Source: Candidatus Poseidoniaceae archaeon
GTDB lineage: Archaea > Thermoplasmatota > Poseidoniia > Poseidoniales > Poseidoniaceae
Direction of reading: 5' to 3'
Length of the DNA stretch: 47,758 bases
Assembly (NCBI GenBank): GCA_949373075.1
Contig: CASIBX010000024.1
Coordinates: forward strand, 1 to 47,758
Position 1 is the stretch's first letter, and every line of letters begins with the position of its first letter. The position numbers and the translations under genes were made by a program. The notes below the pieces were generated by a model. The model worked only from the letters and a program-made list of their open reading frames with translations. It ran no database searches and was not told where the DNA came from. Below are positions 8,454 through 17,265 of this stretch, piece by piece.

Positions 8454-11405
8454 ATGATGTCCAGCGCGTATGCTGAATCTAGCAGTACCTCAACAGGCCT
8501 GAGTATGGGCTTAGTTTCGTTGTTGTTATTGTCTGCATTTGGTGGTATTTTGCTTACACCTACTGCCTCTGCATCGGTAAGTGGTGATTACGAAATCACA
8601 GCTTCAATTTCACCATTACCGGGAGATTACATGACGGCATGGGACCCTATTTCTTTAGAAGTACAGATCACAAACTCTGGATTCTTTTACAACACAGAGT
8701 CTAGAATGATTGAATGGTTTATTTGTGAAGGCGTGAAGGATTCTGCCAGTTGCTATAACGACAGAGACGATTATGGCACAGCACCTATCGACCCAATCCC
8801 AGTTGGTCAAAGCATCAACCACACATTCCTGAAGATGTACAGTTCAGACGGAGAAGAGGGTGAATACACCGTGGTCTATAGATTCATAGATTCCGATAAT
8901 AACGTCACAAATGATGTAGGAGTTTACAATTTCAATCTGGAGCAGAGCCTTGTTGACCTTTCATTTGAACCACAGGACATTACATCGCAATTAGATGACT
9001 TAGCGGTTCACAATGGCGATGTAATTCTAAATACAGATACCAATTATTCGATGAACGTAGACGGTGTTGTAACATCTTGTGGAGCATGTGGATTAGTTGC
9101 CGATATCGGTTGGATATTAACTGACTCTAATGGCATAGAAGTTGCAACAAATACCTTTCCTTATTCTGACCTGCCTTCGTGGGGTCAAAGTACATTCTCA
9201 CGGGCGCTACCTCCTTTGAGTTATAATTTGGAAGGAACTTACACCCTAAACTATGGACTAATAAATTCAAGTGGAACTCCTTCTGGGGACATGAATTCGT
9301 ACAATGACTTGCAAAGCATCGAAGTTACATTCGACGACACTGTCGATTTACAAATAACCTCTATGTCGCCTCTTAACGCACCTAACTCGGCCACATACTT
9401 TTATGGAAACGATAGCGTATCAGTGGTCGTTTCTAATTTAGGAAACCACACAGTTGTTGAACCATTGGTCAGATTTACTGTAATGGACTTGAGTGAGAAT
9501 ATAGAGTCCGTAGAAGACTGTAATCCATTAGAGATCGTACCTGGGAGTTCAGCCTCTTGCATATTCGACCTTAATCGTCTAGGTGACAAGAGACTCAAGG
9601 TATTTGTCAGCGAAGCTTTGACAGAAGGAACTGATGCTAAACCCTCGGATAATATTCTTAACGTCGTATCCGAAGTAATAGCCGGTGACATAAATCCAAT
9701 TATTGAGCAAACTAATTTCTTTGCCACTTACAAAACAGCAGATTACATTACATTCTCTGCTAGAACCACTGCAACTGCAGCTCAGCCACTATCCTATTCA
9801 TGGTGGTTAGGCGGAATGATAGAATTGGGCACAGGAAATGAAATCCAAGTTCCTGCGATTAATATTGGCCTGGGAGACCATTACATTTCGGTTAGGGCTG
9901 TTGACTCTTTAGGAACCATGGAATCCGCTACTTCTTTGATAACAGTCTTCAACAGCACTGATATTGGCGAGGGAGATTGGCTGAATGGTTCTGCAGTCAC
10001 TAGGACACATGCTGAAGGAGATTCGGTTTACGACTATCCGATTCCAGGAGTTAGTTATTCGCCAGGAGAGGGACTAGAAGCCCTTCTTAGATTATCTGTG
10101 GATGTTTTGTCCACAACTGAAGAGCCTAATGCTGGAATGGATTGGATGGAGTTTGACATCAATATAACAAAACTTCTCCCAGATAACGTTCCAAGAGAAT
10201 CGATTGCAGTTCACCAATTACTCGGATTTGAACAATTGGATTGGGATACATTAGATGGAGAAAATAGTTTCCAATTAATCGATAATGACACACTTAGAGT
10301 GCACGTTGTTGAAAATATGGATTTGCTTATCGTTGGAGAATTACCACCTCCGCAAATCGACTCAGGCGAACTGATTTTGACTAAGTTGCCTGACGGTAAA
10401 ATGCAAATTGAATGGGACCCAACTGGAGATTTAACCAACCCTTATTTCGGAGGATGGCACATCTATCGAGTGACTAGTCCAATAACTGCATCTGCATATT
10501 TCCCTAATCCTAACGACATCTCTAGTGAATTCGTTTGGAGGGGATTGATGCAAGGGACACTCTCTGCGTCCCTTGAAGGTACAACTGACACGTGGATTGA
10601 TGAACGTGAATTAGAGACCGGTATATGCGCATCATACGCTTTAATTCCAATCGATAGAGCAGCTGAAGCGAACTATATGCAAGCCAGAGTTTCAACAATT
10701 GACGGAAGTCCAGGATTAACTTGCGGAGATGCGATTGATCCTAGTTCCGAAGTAACAGGGATGAGTGCACAAGTGAATTACAACAATGATACTTCATGTC
10801 ACAATTTGTACAAGGATTGGAATCGCTGCTATGAATTGACTTTATCATGGACATGGCCAAACCACGAACCAGATGGAAACATATCCTGGAACATCTACAG
10901 AATTGAGCAACAGCCAAACGATATTGATTTGAGATACATTGAACCAATAGCAACAGGGTTGGTGAACATACCTGGAGAAACCGGAACATTTACTGAAAAT
11001 GGAACTGATTTCGAAGGAATAATGCCTTACAGAACATATTACTACATTTTGACACCACTAGACACGGTAGGTAATGAATACACATTCATCGACTATCCTT
11101 CAAACAATGTAGAGAGGGTATACATTGAGGACCAATACTGGGGCTACAACGAATATCGTGTACCTGAGCCTCCTGAACCGCCAGAGCCACCGTATGGAGT
11201 TGAGTGGTTTGGAGAATTAGAAGAATACATCGAAATAGAAAATTTCCAAATCGCAGGCATAGTAATGCTTCTGACTATAATGATCAACTTCATTGGGTTG
11301 CCATTAATTCTCAAGAAAAGAAAGAGGATGAAAAGGGTACTCGCTAAAAGAGCCGCTAATCAACCAGTAAATATGGATGAAGATTTCGAAGATTTCTTCA
11401 ATTGA
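8454..11405 (+). CDS. Large secreted surface protein with C-terminal membrane anchor
   Basis: A 983-residue protein. A signal segment (about residues 17-40, ending TASASVSG) leads into a long beta-rich extracellular region with several Ig-like units of the CARDB type (LEVQITNSGFFYN, VSVVVSNLGNHTVVEP) and two fibronectin-like segments (LSWTWPNHEPDGNISWNIYR). A Pro/Glu linker (PEPPEPPEPP) precedes one membrane helix at about 931-953 and a basic, then acidic, 30-residue tail. No catalytic motif is visible, so an adhesive or structural role at the surface is inferred. It is divergent from the lamin-tail operon. Confidence 0.78.
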   Translation: MMSSAYAESSSTSTGLSMGLVSLLLLSAFGGILLTPTASASVSGDYEITASISPLPGDYMTAWDPISLEVQITNSGFFYNTESRMIEWFICEGVKDSASCYNDRDDYGTAPIDPIPVGQSINHTFLKMYSSDGEEGEYTVVYRFIDSDNNVTNDVGVYNFNLEQSLVDLSFEPQDITSQLDDLAVHNGDVILNTDTNYSMNVDGVVTSCGACGLVADIGWILTDSNGIEVATNTFPYSDLPSWGQSTFSRALPPLSYNLEGTYTLNYGLINSSGTPSGDMNSYNDLQSIEVTFDDTVDLQITSMSPLNAPNSATYFYGNDSVSVVVSNLGNHTVVEPLVRFTVMDLSENIESVEDCNPLEIVPGSSASCIFDLNRLGDKRLKVFVSEALTEGTDAKPSDNILNVVSEVIAGDINPIIEQTNFFATYKTADYITFSARTTATAAQPLSYSWWLGGMIELGTGNEIQVPAINIGLGDHYISVRAVDSLGTMESATSLITVFNSTDIGEGDWLNGSAVTRTHAEGDSVYDYPIPGVSYSPGEGLEALLRLSVDVLSTTEEPNAGMDWMEFDINITKLLPDNVPRESIAVHQLLGFEQLDWDTLDGENSFQLIDNDTLRVHVVENMDLLIVGELPPPQIDSGELILTKLPDGKMQIEWDPTGDLTNPYFGGWHIYRVTSPITASAYFPNPNDISSEFVWRGLMQGTLSASLEGTTDTWIDERELETGICASYALIPIDRAAEANYMQARVSTIDGSPGLTCGDAIDPSSEVTGMSAQVNYNNDTSCHNLYKDWNRCYELTLSWTWPNHEPDGNISWNIYRIEQQPNDIDLRYIEPIATGLVNIPGETGTFTENGTDFEGIMPYRTYYYILTPLDTVGNEYTFIDYPSNNVERVYIEDQYWGYNEYRVPEPPEPPEPPYGVEWFGELEEYIEIENFQIAGIVMLLTIMINFIGLPLILKKRKRMKRVLAKRAANQPVNMDEDFEDFFN

Positions 11406-11472
11406 TTTGAGTATAAATGACCGATGGTTCAACCGTCTGCTTTATCTCAAATAGTCAAGTGGGCCGATTACT

Positions 11473-11558
11473 GCGGCGATCGCATAGCCTGGCCATTGCG
11501 TCGGATTGCTAATCCGATGGGTCTTCCCACGGGGGTTCGAATCCCCCTCGTCGCGCCA
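11473..11558 (+). tRNA. tRNA-Ser(GCT)
   Basis: An 86-base class II tRNA. The acceptor stem pairs GCGGCGA with TCGTCGC; the D-arm holds the usual AGCCTGG loop; the anticodon stem TCGGA/TCCGA encloses TTGCTAA (anticodon GCT). The variable arm folds as TGGG-TCTT-CCCA, and the T-arm is GGGGG-TTCGAAT-CCCCC. Discriminator G and CCA are encoded (11555-11558). It sits between the surface-protein gene and the end of ctaB, on the opposite strand to ctaB and 11 bases from it. Confidence 0.96.
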
Positions 11559-11569
11559 ACATTTCTACA

Positions 11570-12652
11570 TCACTCGGCGTTCAGGACCTTTCGTTTAGAC
11601 TGTACAGATTTTTTCCACTTAATCATCAACCAGTTGACAACAGGTACGATCAAGAAAAATCCGAATGTCCAATACCAAACTTGGGAAACCGGAACTGCGG
11701 CGATATATACGAAACCGATGAACATCCAAGCAAGATATCCTAGAGAACGCATAAAAGATGCGAACGCTGAAGGTAATCTTCCATCCGAATCTAATTCTTC
11801 ATTTATGTCGATATTCCACACCGAAATAGCATACCACAAGGTAATCGCTCCCGAAAGGAAGGTCCAAGCTAAGGGGAGTCCATATTCTGGCCAAAAACAG
11901 GGCACTAATCCGATAGCGAATAGCATTATGCAGTACACTTTAGATTCTAGCAATGTCCTCTCTGAACCCTTTATGTCGGGCATCATTGGAACTCCTACTT
12001 TCTTGTATTCCCCACTTCGATAAAGTGCAAGAGCCCAAAAATGTGGTGGAGTCCAGAAGAAAATAAGAGCAAAAAGCATCCAAGGAATCGGTGAACCCAA
12101 ATCAAACGGATTGAAATTATCAGGAATTGATTGGGCGGAAGCGACAATCCATCCAATAAGAGGAGGAGTTGAGCCGGCTATGCCCCCAATTACAATATTC
12201 TGAGGGGTACGTCTTTTTAGCCACATTGTGTAAATGAATACATAGAATAAAACAGAGAACAATGTCCAAAATACAGCCTTCCAATGGATTGGATAGAATA
12301 TAGCACAACCGATTAGTGAGATTGTAATTCCAAATGTTAATGCGTGCCTAGGAGAGATATTACCTTCTGGAATTGGCCTAGTCCGTGTCCTAGACATTCC
12401 CACATCGATATCACGGTCATAAACCATGTTGATCGCATTGGAGCCGCCTGCAGCAAGAGTGCCTCCTAGAATCGTTATCAAAATTGCAAAAAGGGTTTCC
12501 ATCCAAGTACGTTCTCCGGATAGGGCCCCACTTCTCACCATCAAATCGTGAGCTAAGATTGCACATACTGCAGTAATCTGTAGTAAGATTACTACTCGCA
12601 ATTTCATCAACTGGAAATATATCGTTAGAAGACTGGGGTTTGAATCACTCAT
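11570..12652 (-). CDS. ctaB: Protoheme IX farnesyltransferase (heme O synthase)
   Basis: UbiA-family membrane prenyltransferase converting heme b to heme O for cytochrome oxidase. The first Asp-rich motif NMVYDRDID (about residues 75-83 from this start) and following SRTRTRPIPEG bind the Mg-diphosphate; the second conserved loop contains FWTPPHFWALAL and YKKVGVPMMPDIKG. Several membrane helices span the protein. ATG 12652 overlaps the ctaA stop (ATGAGTGA), so coupled translation is likely; upstream in-frame ATGs at 12694, 12664 and 12658 lie inside ctaA. Presence with ctaA indicates an A-type heme-copper oxidase in the cell. Confidence 0.92.
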   Translation of the reverse strand: MSDSNPSLLTIYFQLMKLRVVILLQITAVCAILAHDLMVRSGALSGERTWMETLFAILITILGGTLAAGGSNAINMVYDRDIDVGMSRTRTRPIPEGNISPRHALTFGITISLIGCAIFYPIHWKAVFWTLFSVLFYVFIYTMWLKRRTPQNIVIGGIAGSTPPLIGWIVASAQSIPDNFNPFDLGSPIPWMLFALIFFWTPPHFWALALYRSGEYKKVGVPMMPDIKGSERTLLESKVYCIMLFAIGLVPCFWPEYGLPLAWTFLSGAITLWYAISVWNIDINEELDSDGRLPSAFASFMRSLGYLAWMFIGFVYIAAVPVSQVWYWTFGFFLIVPVVNWLMIKWKKSVQSKRKVLNAE

Positions 12653-13691
12653 CTTCATCCCCTCCATGGCTCGATTGTAAGAGGATAAATCCAATTGAGG
12701 CGCATATAAAGCCGACCACGCCTATTACTAGGTGTAGAAGAGATAACTTTTCAGGAAAATCACCCATCTTAGCCCAAACGACGTACATTCCACCGATTAG
12801 CATATTCAGAAACCAGAAGCCAGTGGCTGCATCTAAAAAGTTGGAATATGCTTTGTTGGCGCCGGTTTCAGCGGTTTTCTCTCTAAGCCTCATTCCACCT
12901 AGTATCAATGCTAAGCCGACAACACCTGCACCTAAACGATGAACCATTTGCACTAATATGCCACTACTGTCCAAACTTGGAAGGAATTCACCCTGACATT
13001 TTGGCCAGCCATCAGGGAACCCTACTGAACACCCCTGGTTGCCATTTGGTGAAGATGAAACCCATGCACCCATTATCAAGAGTAAAAATATCGATGCTGT
13101 AAGAATTAGCAATCGCTTATATTCCGACTTTTTAAACTGGTTTGGAGATGAGAAAGTGGCCCAATCTGCCCCCTCTTTTTTCCTCATGTTTACGTACTGC
13201 CAGATTAGAATGAAGACGAATGAAGAGGCTAATCCTAGGTGTAGAGCTACCGACCAGTCTGCATTATCGAATTTTACCGTGACCGCACCCGCAATACCTT
13301 GAATTGTTAGTAAAATCCCTGTGAAAAAGGATACCTTTACAAGTCTGTCACCATATATTTCTTTCTTTTTCCAAATGATTAAGAAATTTGCTAAAACCGG
13401 TATTGCCATTAAACTAGCTAACAGGCGATGTACCCATTCTACGAAAATCTCGAATGTGGTGTATCGGTGGTCTTCACCTCGACTATCATATTCTTCTGTT
13501 TCGTCATACCATTCGCCCTGATCCTCAACAGATACATCGAATCCCCAGGTCCCGAAACATTGCGGCCAATCAGGACATGATTCTCCCGCATCATAGATAC
13601 GAATAGTTCCACCAACCACAACAATCAGCATGGCCATTATGGCGACAGCCAAAGGCAATGTAGACGGGCGCCTGAACCATTCGGTTGCCAT
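12645..13691 (-). CDS. ctaA: Heme A synthase
   Basis: COX15/CtaA integral membrane protein (348 residues, about eight helices) that oxidises heme O to heme A. Both halves show the heme-ligand His pattern: WVHRLLAS and LHLGLAS in the first, MVHRLGAG and LLHLVIG in the second. External cysteine pairs CPDWPQC and CSVGFPDGWPKC fit the conserved loop cysteines known in this family. Length and halves are normal. It is the first gene of a ctaA-ctaB operon, with its start 54 bases from the divergent thioredoxin-like gene. Confidence 0.92.
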   Translation of the reverse strand: MATEWFRRPSTLPLAVAIMAMLIVVVGGTIRIYDAGESCPDWPQCFGTWGFDVSVEDQGEWYDETEEYDSRGEDHRYTTFEIFVEWVHRLLASLMAIPVLANFLIIWKKKEIYGDRLVKVSFFTGILLTIQGIAGAVTVKFDNADWSVALHLGLASSFVFILIWQYVNMRKKEGADWATFSSPNQFKKSEYKRLLILTASIFLLLIMGAWVSSSPNGNQGCSVGFPDGWPKCQGEFLPSLDSSGILVQMVHRLGAGVVGLALILGGMRLREKTAETGANKAYSNFLDAATGFWFLNMLIGGMYVVWAKMGDFPEKLSLLHLVIGVVGFICASIGFILLQSSHGGDEDE

Positions 13692-13745
13692 TAGTCATAG
13701 GGGGCCGTAGGCTCCCTTTTAACAAACCGGACTTCGTGGGCCGTC

Positions 13746-14588
13746 ATGATGAGGAGAACCATTCTAGCCGCCCTTTTCACAATCGTTATGATGTTGCCCG
13801 GATATACGGGGGCTCATGGATTAGAAGGAGCACACTCAGAAGGATACATAGTAGATGTAATCGTATTAGATTTAGAGTGTGAAGAAAATCAAACATGTGC
13901 CTCACGTCCAAGCAATATAGTGGAATACTTTGGAGCAGACTGGTGTACTGAGTGCCCAGAGGTAGAGCAGCAGTTACAAGAAGATTCGAATAACTCCGCC
14001 CTCATATTGAGCCATAGGTCATCGTCCAGTGATGATTTTTGGTTGCAAGAATCCCGAGAGAGATTCCTCGATGTTTACGGGCTATGGGGCTATCCGACCC
14101 TAGCAATTGACGGGCATTATATTCTAGCAGGCCCCACACAATCACGAGAACTAGGCGCATTATTATCTGGTTCAATATCCAATTACACCGGCATTTCGAA
14201 TGTTAGCCTAGAAAACGGTTCTTTGTATGTCGAGGGCGAATTTGATGGGAGAACTATCGATGTATGGACTGTGAACTCAACTACAAACCTAACCAATATG
14301 GCCGTTAGCCACACTAATTTGTCTGAAACCAATATTGTTGACACCGATGGAGAAAAATTAGTTATTGTTATTTCACAACCAGGATACATCGCTCTTGCAT
14401 CTGGTTCTTCTATGCCTGCTAACGATTATGTCCCTGATGGAGGATTGGATTCTGTTGGTGACGATAGCCGTTCAGTAAAAGGTTCTACAGTCATTATAAT
14501 CACAATATTGTTGATGATGATTACACTACCGGCTACGTTCCAATTGATACAGGTAATTCGTACTCCAGTGCATAAAGAAGAAGAATGA
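13746..14588 (+). CDS. Exported thioredoxin-fold protein with C-terminal membrane anchor
   Basis: A 280-residue protein. A signal peptide ([16 protein letters not shown]...TGAHG) precedes a thioredoxin-like domain with [15 protein letters not shown] (active CxxC at about residues 64-67) and GYPTLAID containing the expected cis-Pro. A beta-rich segment follows, and a C-terminal helix ([17 protein letters not shown]) anchors it, so the domain faces outside. Its position divergent from ctaA-ctaB suggests, but does not prove, a role in oxidase maturation such as keeping the copper-site cysteines reduced. Its TGA overlaps the next start (ATGA). Confidence 0.76.
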   Translation: MMRRTILAALFTIVMMLPGYTGAHGLEGAHSEGYIVDVIVLDLECEENQTCASRPSNIVEYFGADWCTECPEVEQQLQEDSNNSALILSHRSSSSDDFWLQESRERFLDVYGLWGYPTLAIDGHYILAGPTQSRELGALLSGSISNYTGISNVSLENGSLYVEGEFDGRTIDVWTVNSTTNLTNMAVSHTNLSETNIVDTDGEKLVIVISQPGYIALASGSSMPANDYVPDGGLDSVGDDSRSVKGSTVIIITILLMMITLPATFQLIQVIRTPVHKEEE

Positions 14589-14920
14589 AAAAAATTCTTC
14601 ATGGCGCAGGGTTCAATAACAGGGCGCCGGTCGCAAAACTCGCACGTACTGTGCATGAGGTATCCAGAATGGTAAAACCAATCCGCCCACATACCCGCTT
14701 TGAACGCGCTAGAATCATCGGCGCACGTGCTCTCCAGATAGGAATGGGCGCACCCCTAAACGCTCCTGAGGACGTTCTTCGTGAAGCGTTTAAGGAAGAA
14801 TTAGTCTCCCTATACGGTCTTGAAGAAGCATCTTTACGCTTCGTTCTAGACCCTCTAAAGATTGCAATGTATGAGTATGATAATGAACTCATCCCAATCG
14901 ACACTGACCCTCACGAGTGA
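14585..14920 (+). CDS. rpoK: DNA-directed RNA polymerase subunit K (Rpb6/omega homologue)
   Basis: Assembly subunit of archaeal RNA polymerase. The signature [18 protein letters not shown] and the C-terminal [17 protein letters not shown] are characteristic of RpoK/Rpb6. Between them lie about 31 residues instead of the usual roughly ten, so there is an insertion of about 20 residues ([20 protein letters not shown]). The 111-residue reading starts at an ATG that overlaps the stop of the thioredoxin-like gene (ATGA); an internal ATG at 14669 would give an 83-residue protein closer to normal length. Assignment is firm; the start is not. Confidence 0.86.
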   Translation: MKKILHGAGFNNRAPVAKLARTVHEVSRMVKPIRPHTRFERARIIGARALQIGMGAPLNAPEDVLREAFKEELVSLYGLEEASLRFVLDPLKIAMYEYDNELIPIDTDPHE

Positions 14921-14930
14921 GTTCAGAGAA

Positions 14931-16067
14931 TTAATTTCCTGCGGCAAAGCCGTAGAAATCAGAATTTGTTGGATCATCTAATGCGTCGCGCTTGACCAAC
15001 ATAGTCCTAACAGCCCACAAATCGGTGAATATTCGATACTTCAGAGTCATATCTAGATAATCGACTCCACTTGAACCACCTGTACCCATTCTACGACCTA
15101 TCATTCTCTCGACCATTCTGGCGTGATGGGAGCGGAATAACAACATCGATTGTTCCAAATCGACCATTGTGTCGATTAAACGTCTTGGCCAAGAGAGTAA
15201 AGGCAATTCTCTAAATGATTCAATGAAAAGTAAGCCTGCTCGTTCGGGTACAACCTTTCCATCTGGCAGCAAGAAATCTCTAGCTCCTTGAATCCCAGAC
15301 TCTATTCTTGGACGAATTATCTCTTCGGTTCCATGGCCGATCTTTACCATGTGAGCAATTACCGACTCACCGTGCTCGGTCATCGCAGATAGGTGCCCGT
15401 CTACAAAATCTCGGAGTACGTCAATATCTCCAGATACGCCATTAACCGGAGTCCTTGCTAACCAACGAAGTAATACATCATTGAGAGAAGGAAGTTGATC
15501 GATTCGATTCATATTAGCCATTACTGAATCGCTTAGTTTACCTTCAGAGTGGAGTTTACGATTATGCTCCATAGGGTCCATACCTCCAATTCTCTGTTCG
15601 GCTTTCAAACCAAGAAGCATTTCTAAAGTTCTCATTTGCCAACTTTCAAATCCAGATGAAGTACCAAGTCTATCACGGAATGCTAGGAAGTCTTGAGGAG
15701 ATAGTGTCTCCATGACCTTCCACTGTGAAGCCAAAAGACGAAAAATCTCGGCACATCTTTCGAGATGCCTAACGATTACAGGTATCTTCTTTTCATCAAC
15801 TTCTGGAACATTCATTAAATTTAGAGCATCTTCTAACTCGCGGTTGATTTGTTTGAACCATAATTCAAATGCCTGGTGAACCACAATAAAATGCATCTCA
15901 TGGTTCGACGGAGCTGGATTATGCCCTTCTGGGCCAGATTGTAGAGATAGTAATTCATCCAATTGGAGATAGTTGCCATAGGTCATACGGACGCCCGGGT
16001 TTTCACTGCTCATAATACCCCCAGAGAGGGGAGGGCTTGAAACCTTGACGGAAGAAAAACTTGCCAT
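14931..16067 (-). CDS. kynA: Tryptophan 2,3-dioxygenase
   Basis: Heme enzyme that opens the indole ring of tryptophan to N-formylkynurenine. Clear family motifs: TYGNYLQLDELLSLQ near the N-terminus, HEMHFIVVHQAFELWFKQ carrying the active-site His and Phe/Arg region, and the C-terminal HARMVERMIGRRMGTGGSSG, with the predicted proximal heme His at its start. About 378 residues including roughly 27 leading residues; ATGs at codons 19 and 28 are alternative starts, the latter right at the conserved domain. It is divergent from purP. No other kynurenine-pathway gene is in the window. Confidence 0.92.
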   Translation of the reverse strand: MASFSSVKVSSPPLSGGIMSSENPGVRMTYGNYLQLDELLSLQSGPEGHNPAPSNHEMHFIVVHQAFELWFKQINRELEDALNLMNVPEVDEKKIPVIVRHLERCAEIFRLLASQWKVMETLSPQDFLAFRDRLGTSSGFESWQMRTLEMLLGLKAEQRIGGMDPMEHNRKLHSEGKLSDSVMANMNRIDQLPSLNDVLLRWLARTPVNGVSGDIDVLRDFVDGHLSAMTEHGESVIAHMVKIGHGTEEIIRPRIESGIQGARDFLLPDGKVVPERAGLLFIESFRELPLLSWPRRLIDTMVDLEQSMLLFRSHHARMVERMIGRRMGTGGSSGVDYLDMTLKYRIFTDLWAVRTMLVKRDALDDPTNSDFYGFAAGN

Positions 16068-16152
16068 TGGAGAGCATTATTTTCAACCTCAAACATTTGA
16101 TTTGATAGAGTATCGGGGTAACGGTCATTAATATGACACTGAAGCCGTCGGC

Positions 16153-17265
16153 ATGGGCGTAGACATAGGACAGTTGCGAAATTGGCTAAAATCTTATGAC
16201 TCTAAAGAAATCACAATCGCCGTGGTTGCATCACATTCATCGCTTCAAATACTTCACGGTGCACGTCAAGAAGGGTTCAGGACACTAGGAATTGCAGTTG
16301 GAGAAAACCGGCGTAGATTCTATTCCGCATTCCCTGGGGCTGAGCCTGACGAATGGCTAATGTTGGATAATTATAATCAAATGCTAGACCATGCAGAATG
16401 GTTTAGAGAAAACAATGTCATCGTCATACCACATGGCTCTCTTGTAGAATATCTCGGTAGTGAAAACTTCAAAGATTTGGAAGTACCTACATTTGGAAAC
16501 CGAGGAATACTTCACTGGGAAAGTAGCAGAGCTCTTCAAAGAGAATGGTTAGAACAAGGTGGTTGCTCATTGCCTAAGGTAGTAGATGACCCTCACGACA
16601 TAGACGGCCCTGTAATTGTAAAATATGCAGGAGCAAAAGGCGGAGAAGGATATTTCATTGCTAGAGATTACAGAGATTTCAAGAGAAATGTGAATCTTGA
16701 TGAAGAGTTCACTATCCAAGAATACGTTTTGGGATGCAGATACTATCTTCACTTCTTCTTCGACCCAACTGCTGATGATGGATTCCAAGTTAGAGGCAAG
16801 GGTTCCAATGAAGGAAAGAACCTTGGTCGATTAGAATTGATGAGTATGGACCGCAGAGATGAGTCCAACGTCGATGAATTTTACAAATTAGGAAGTTTGC
16901 GAGATTTAAGAGAAATGAATCTAGAACCATCTTTTGTAGTAACTGGGAATCAACCTGTTGTAATTCGAGAAAGTCTGTTGCCTAGAGCCTTTGAAATGGC
17001 AGAAGGCACTGTAGCCGCATCTTTTGAGTTAGAAGAGGGCGCTAGAGGAATGATTGGAGCATTTTGCCTAGAAACAATTGTCACCGACAAATTAGAGTTT
17101 AGAGTATTCGAAATTAGCGCAAGGATTGTTGCAGGTTCAAACCCGTTTGTGGGAGGATCTCCTTACAGTGACATCAATGAACCATTCATGTCAACAGGAA
17201 GAAGAATTGCCCGCTCCATCAAAAAAGCCGTTGAGAACGATTGCTTAGACAGAATTCTGTCTTAA
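16153..17265 (+). CDS. purP: 5-formaminoimidazole-4-carboxamide ribonucleotide synthetase PurP
   Basis: ATP- and formate-dependent ligase that formylates AICAR in archaeal purine synthesis, replacing the folate-dependent step. Length (370 residues) and sequence follow the Methanocaldococcus PurP pattern throughout: EITIAVVASHSSLQILHGA, VPTFGNRGILHWESSR, VIVKYAGAKGGEGYFIA (ATP-grasp loop), QEYVLGC, and VVIRESLLPRAFEMAEG. It is alone on the plus strand, divergent from kynA, and converges tightly on the YfaP-like gene (next base). Confidence 0.93.
   Translation: MGVDIGQLRNWLKSYDSKEITIAVVASHSSLQILHGARQEGFRTLGIAVGENRRRFYSAFPGAEPDEWLMLDNYNQMLDHAEWFRENNVIVIPHGSLVEYLGSENFKDLEVPTFGNRGILHWESSRALQREWLEQGGCSLPKVVDDPHDIDGPVIVKYAGAKGGEGYFIARDYRDFKRNVNLDEEFTIQEYVLGCRYYLHFFFDPTADDGFQVRGKGSNEGKNLGRLELMSMDRRDESNVDEFYKLGSLRDLREMNLEPSFVVTGNQPVVIRESLLPRAFEMAEGTVAASFELEEGARGMIGAFCLETIVTDKLEFRVFEISARIVAGSNPFVGGSPYSDINEPFMSTGRRIARSIKKAVENDCLDRILS

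Noticed and set aside
11424-12023. 199-codon plus-strand frame covering the tRNA and ctaB
   Set aside because: It crosses the tRNA-Ser gene and lies antisense to ctaB, which has full family motifs.
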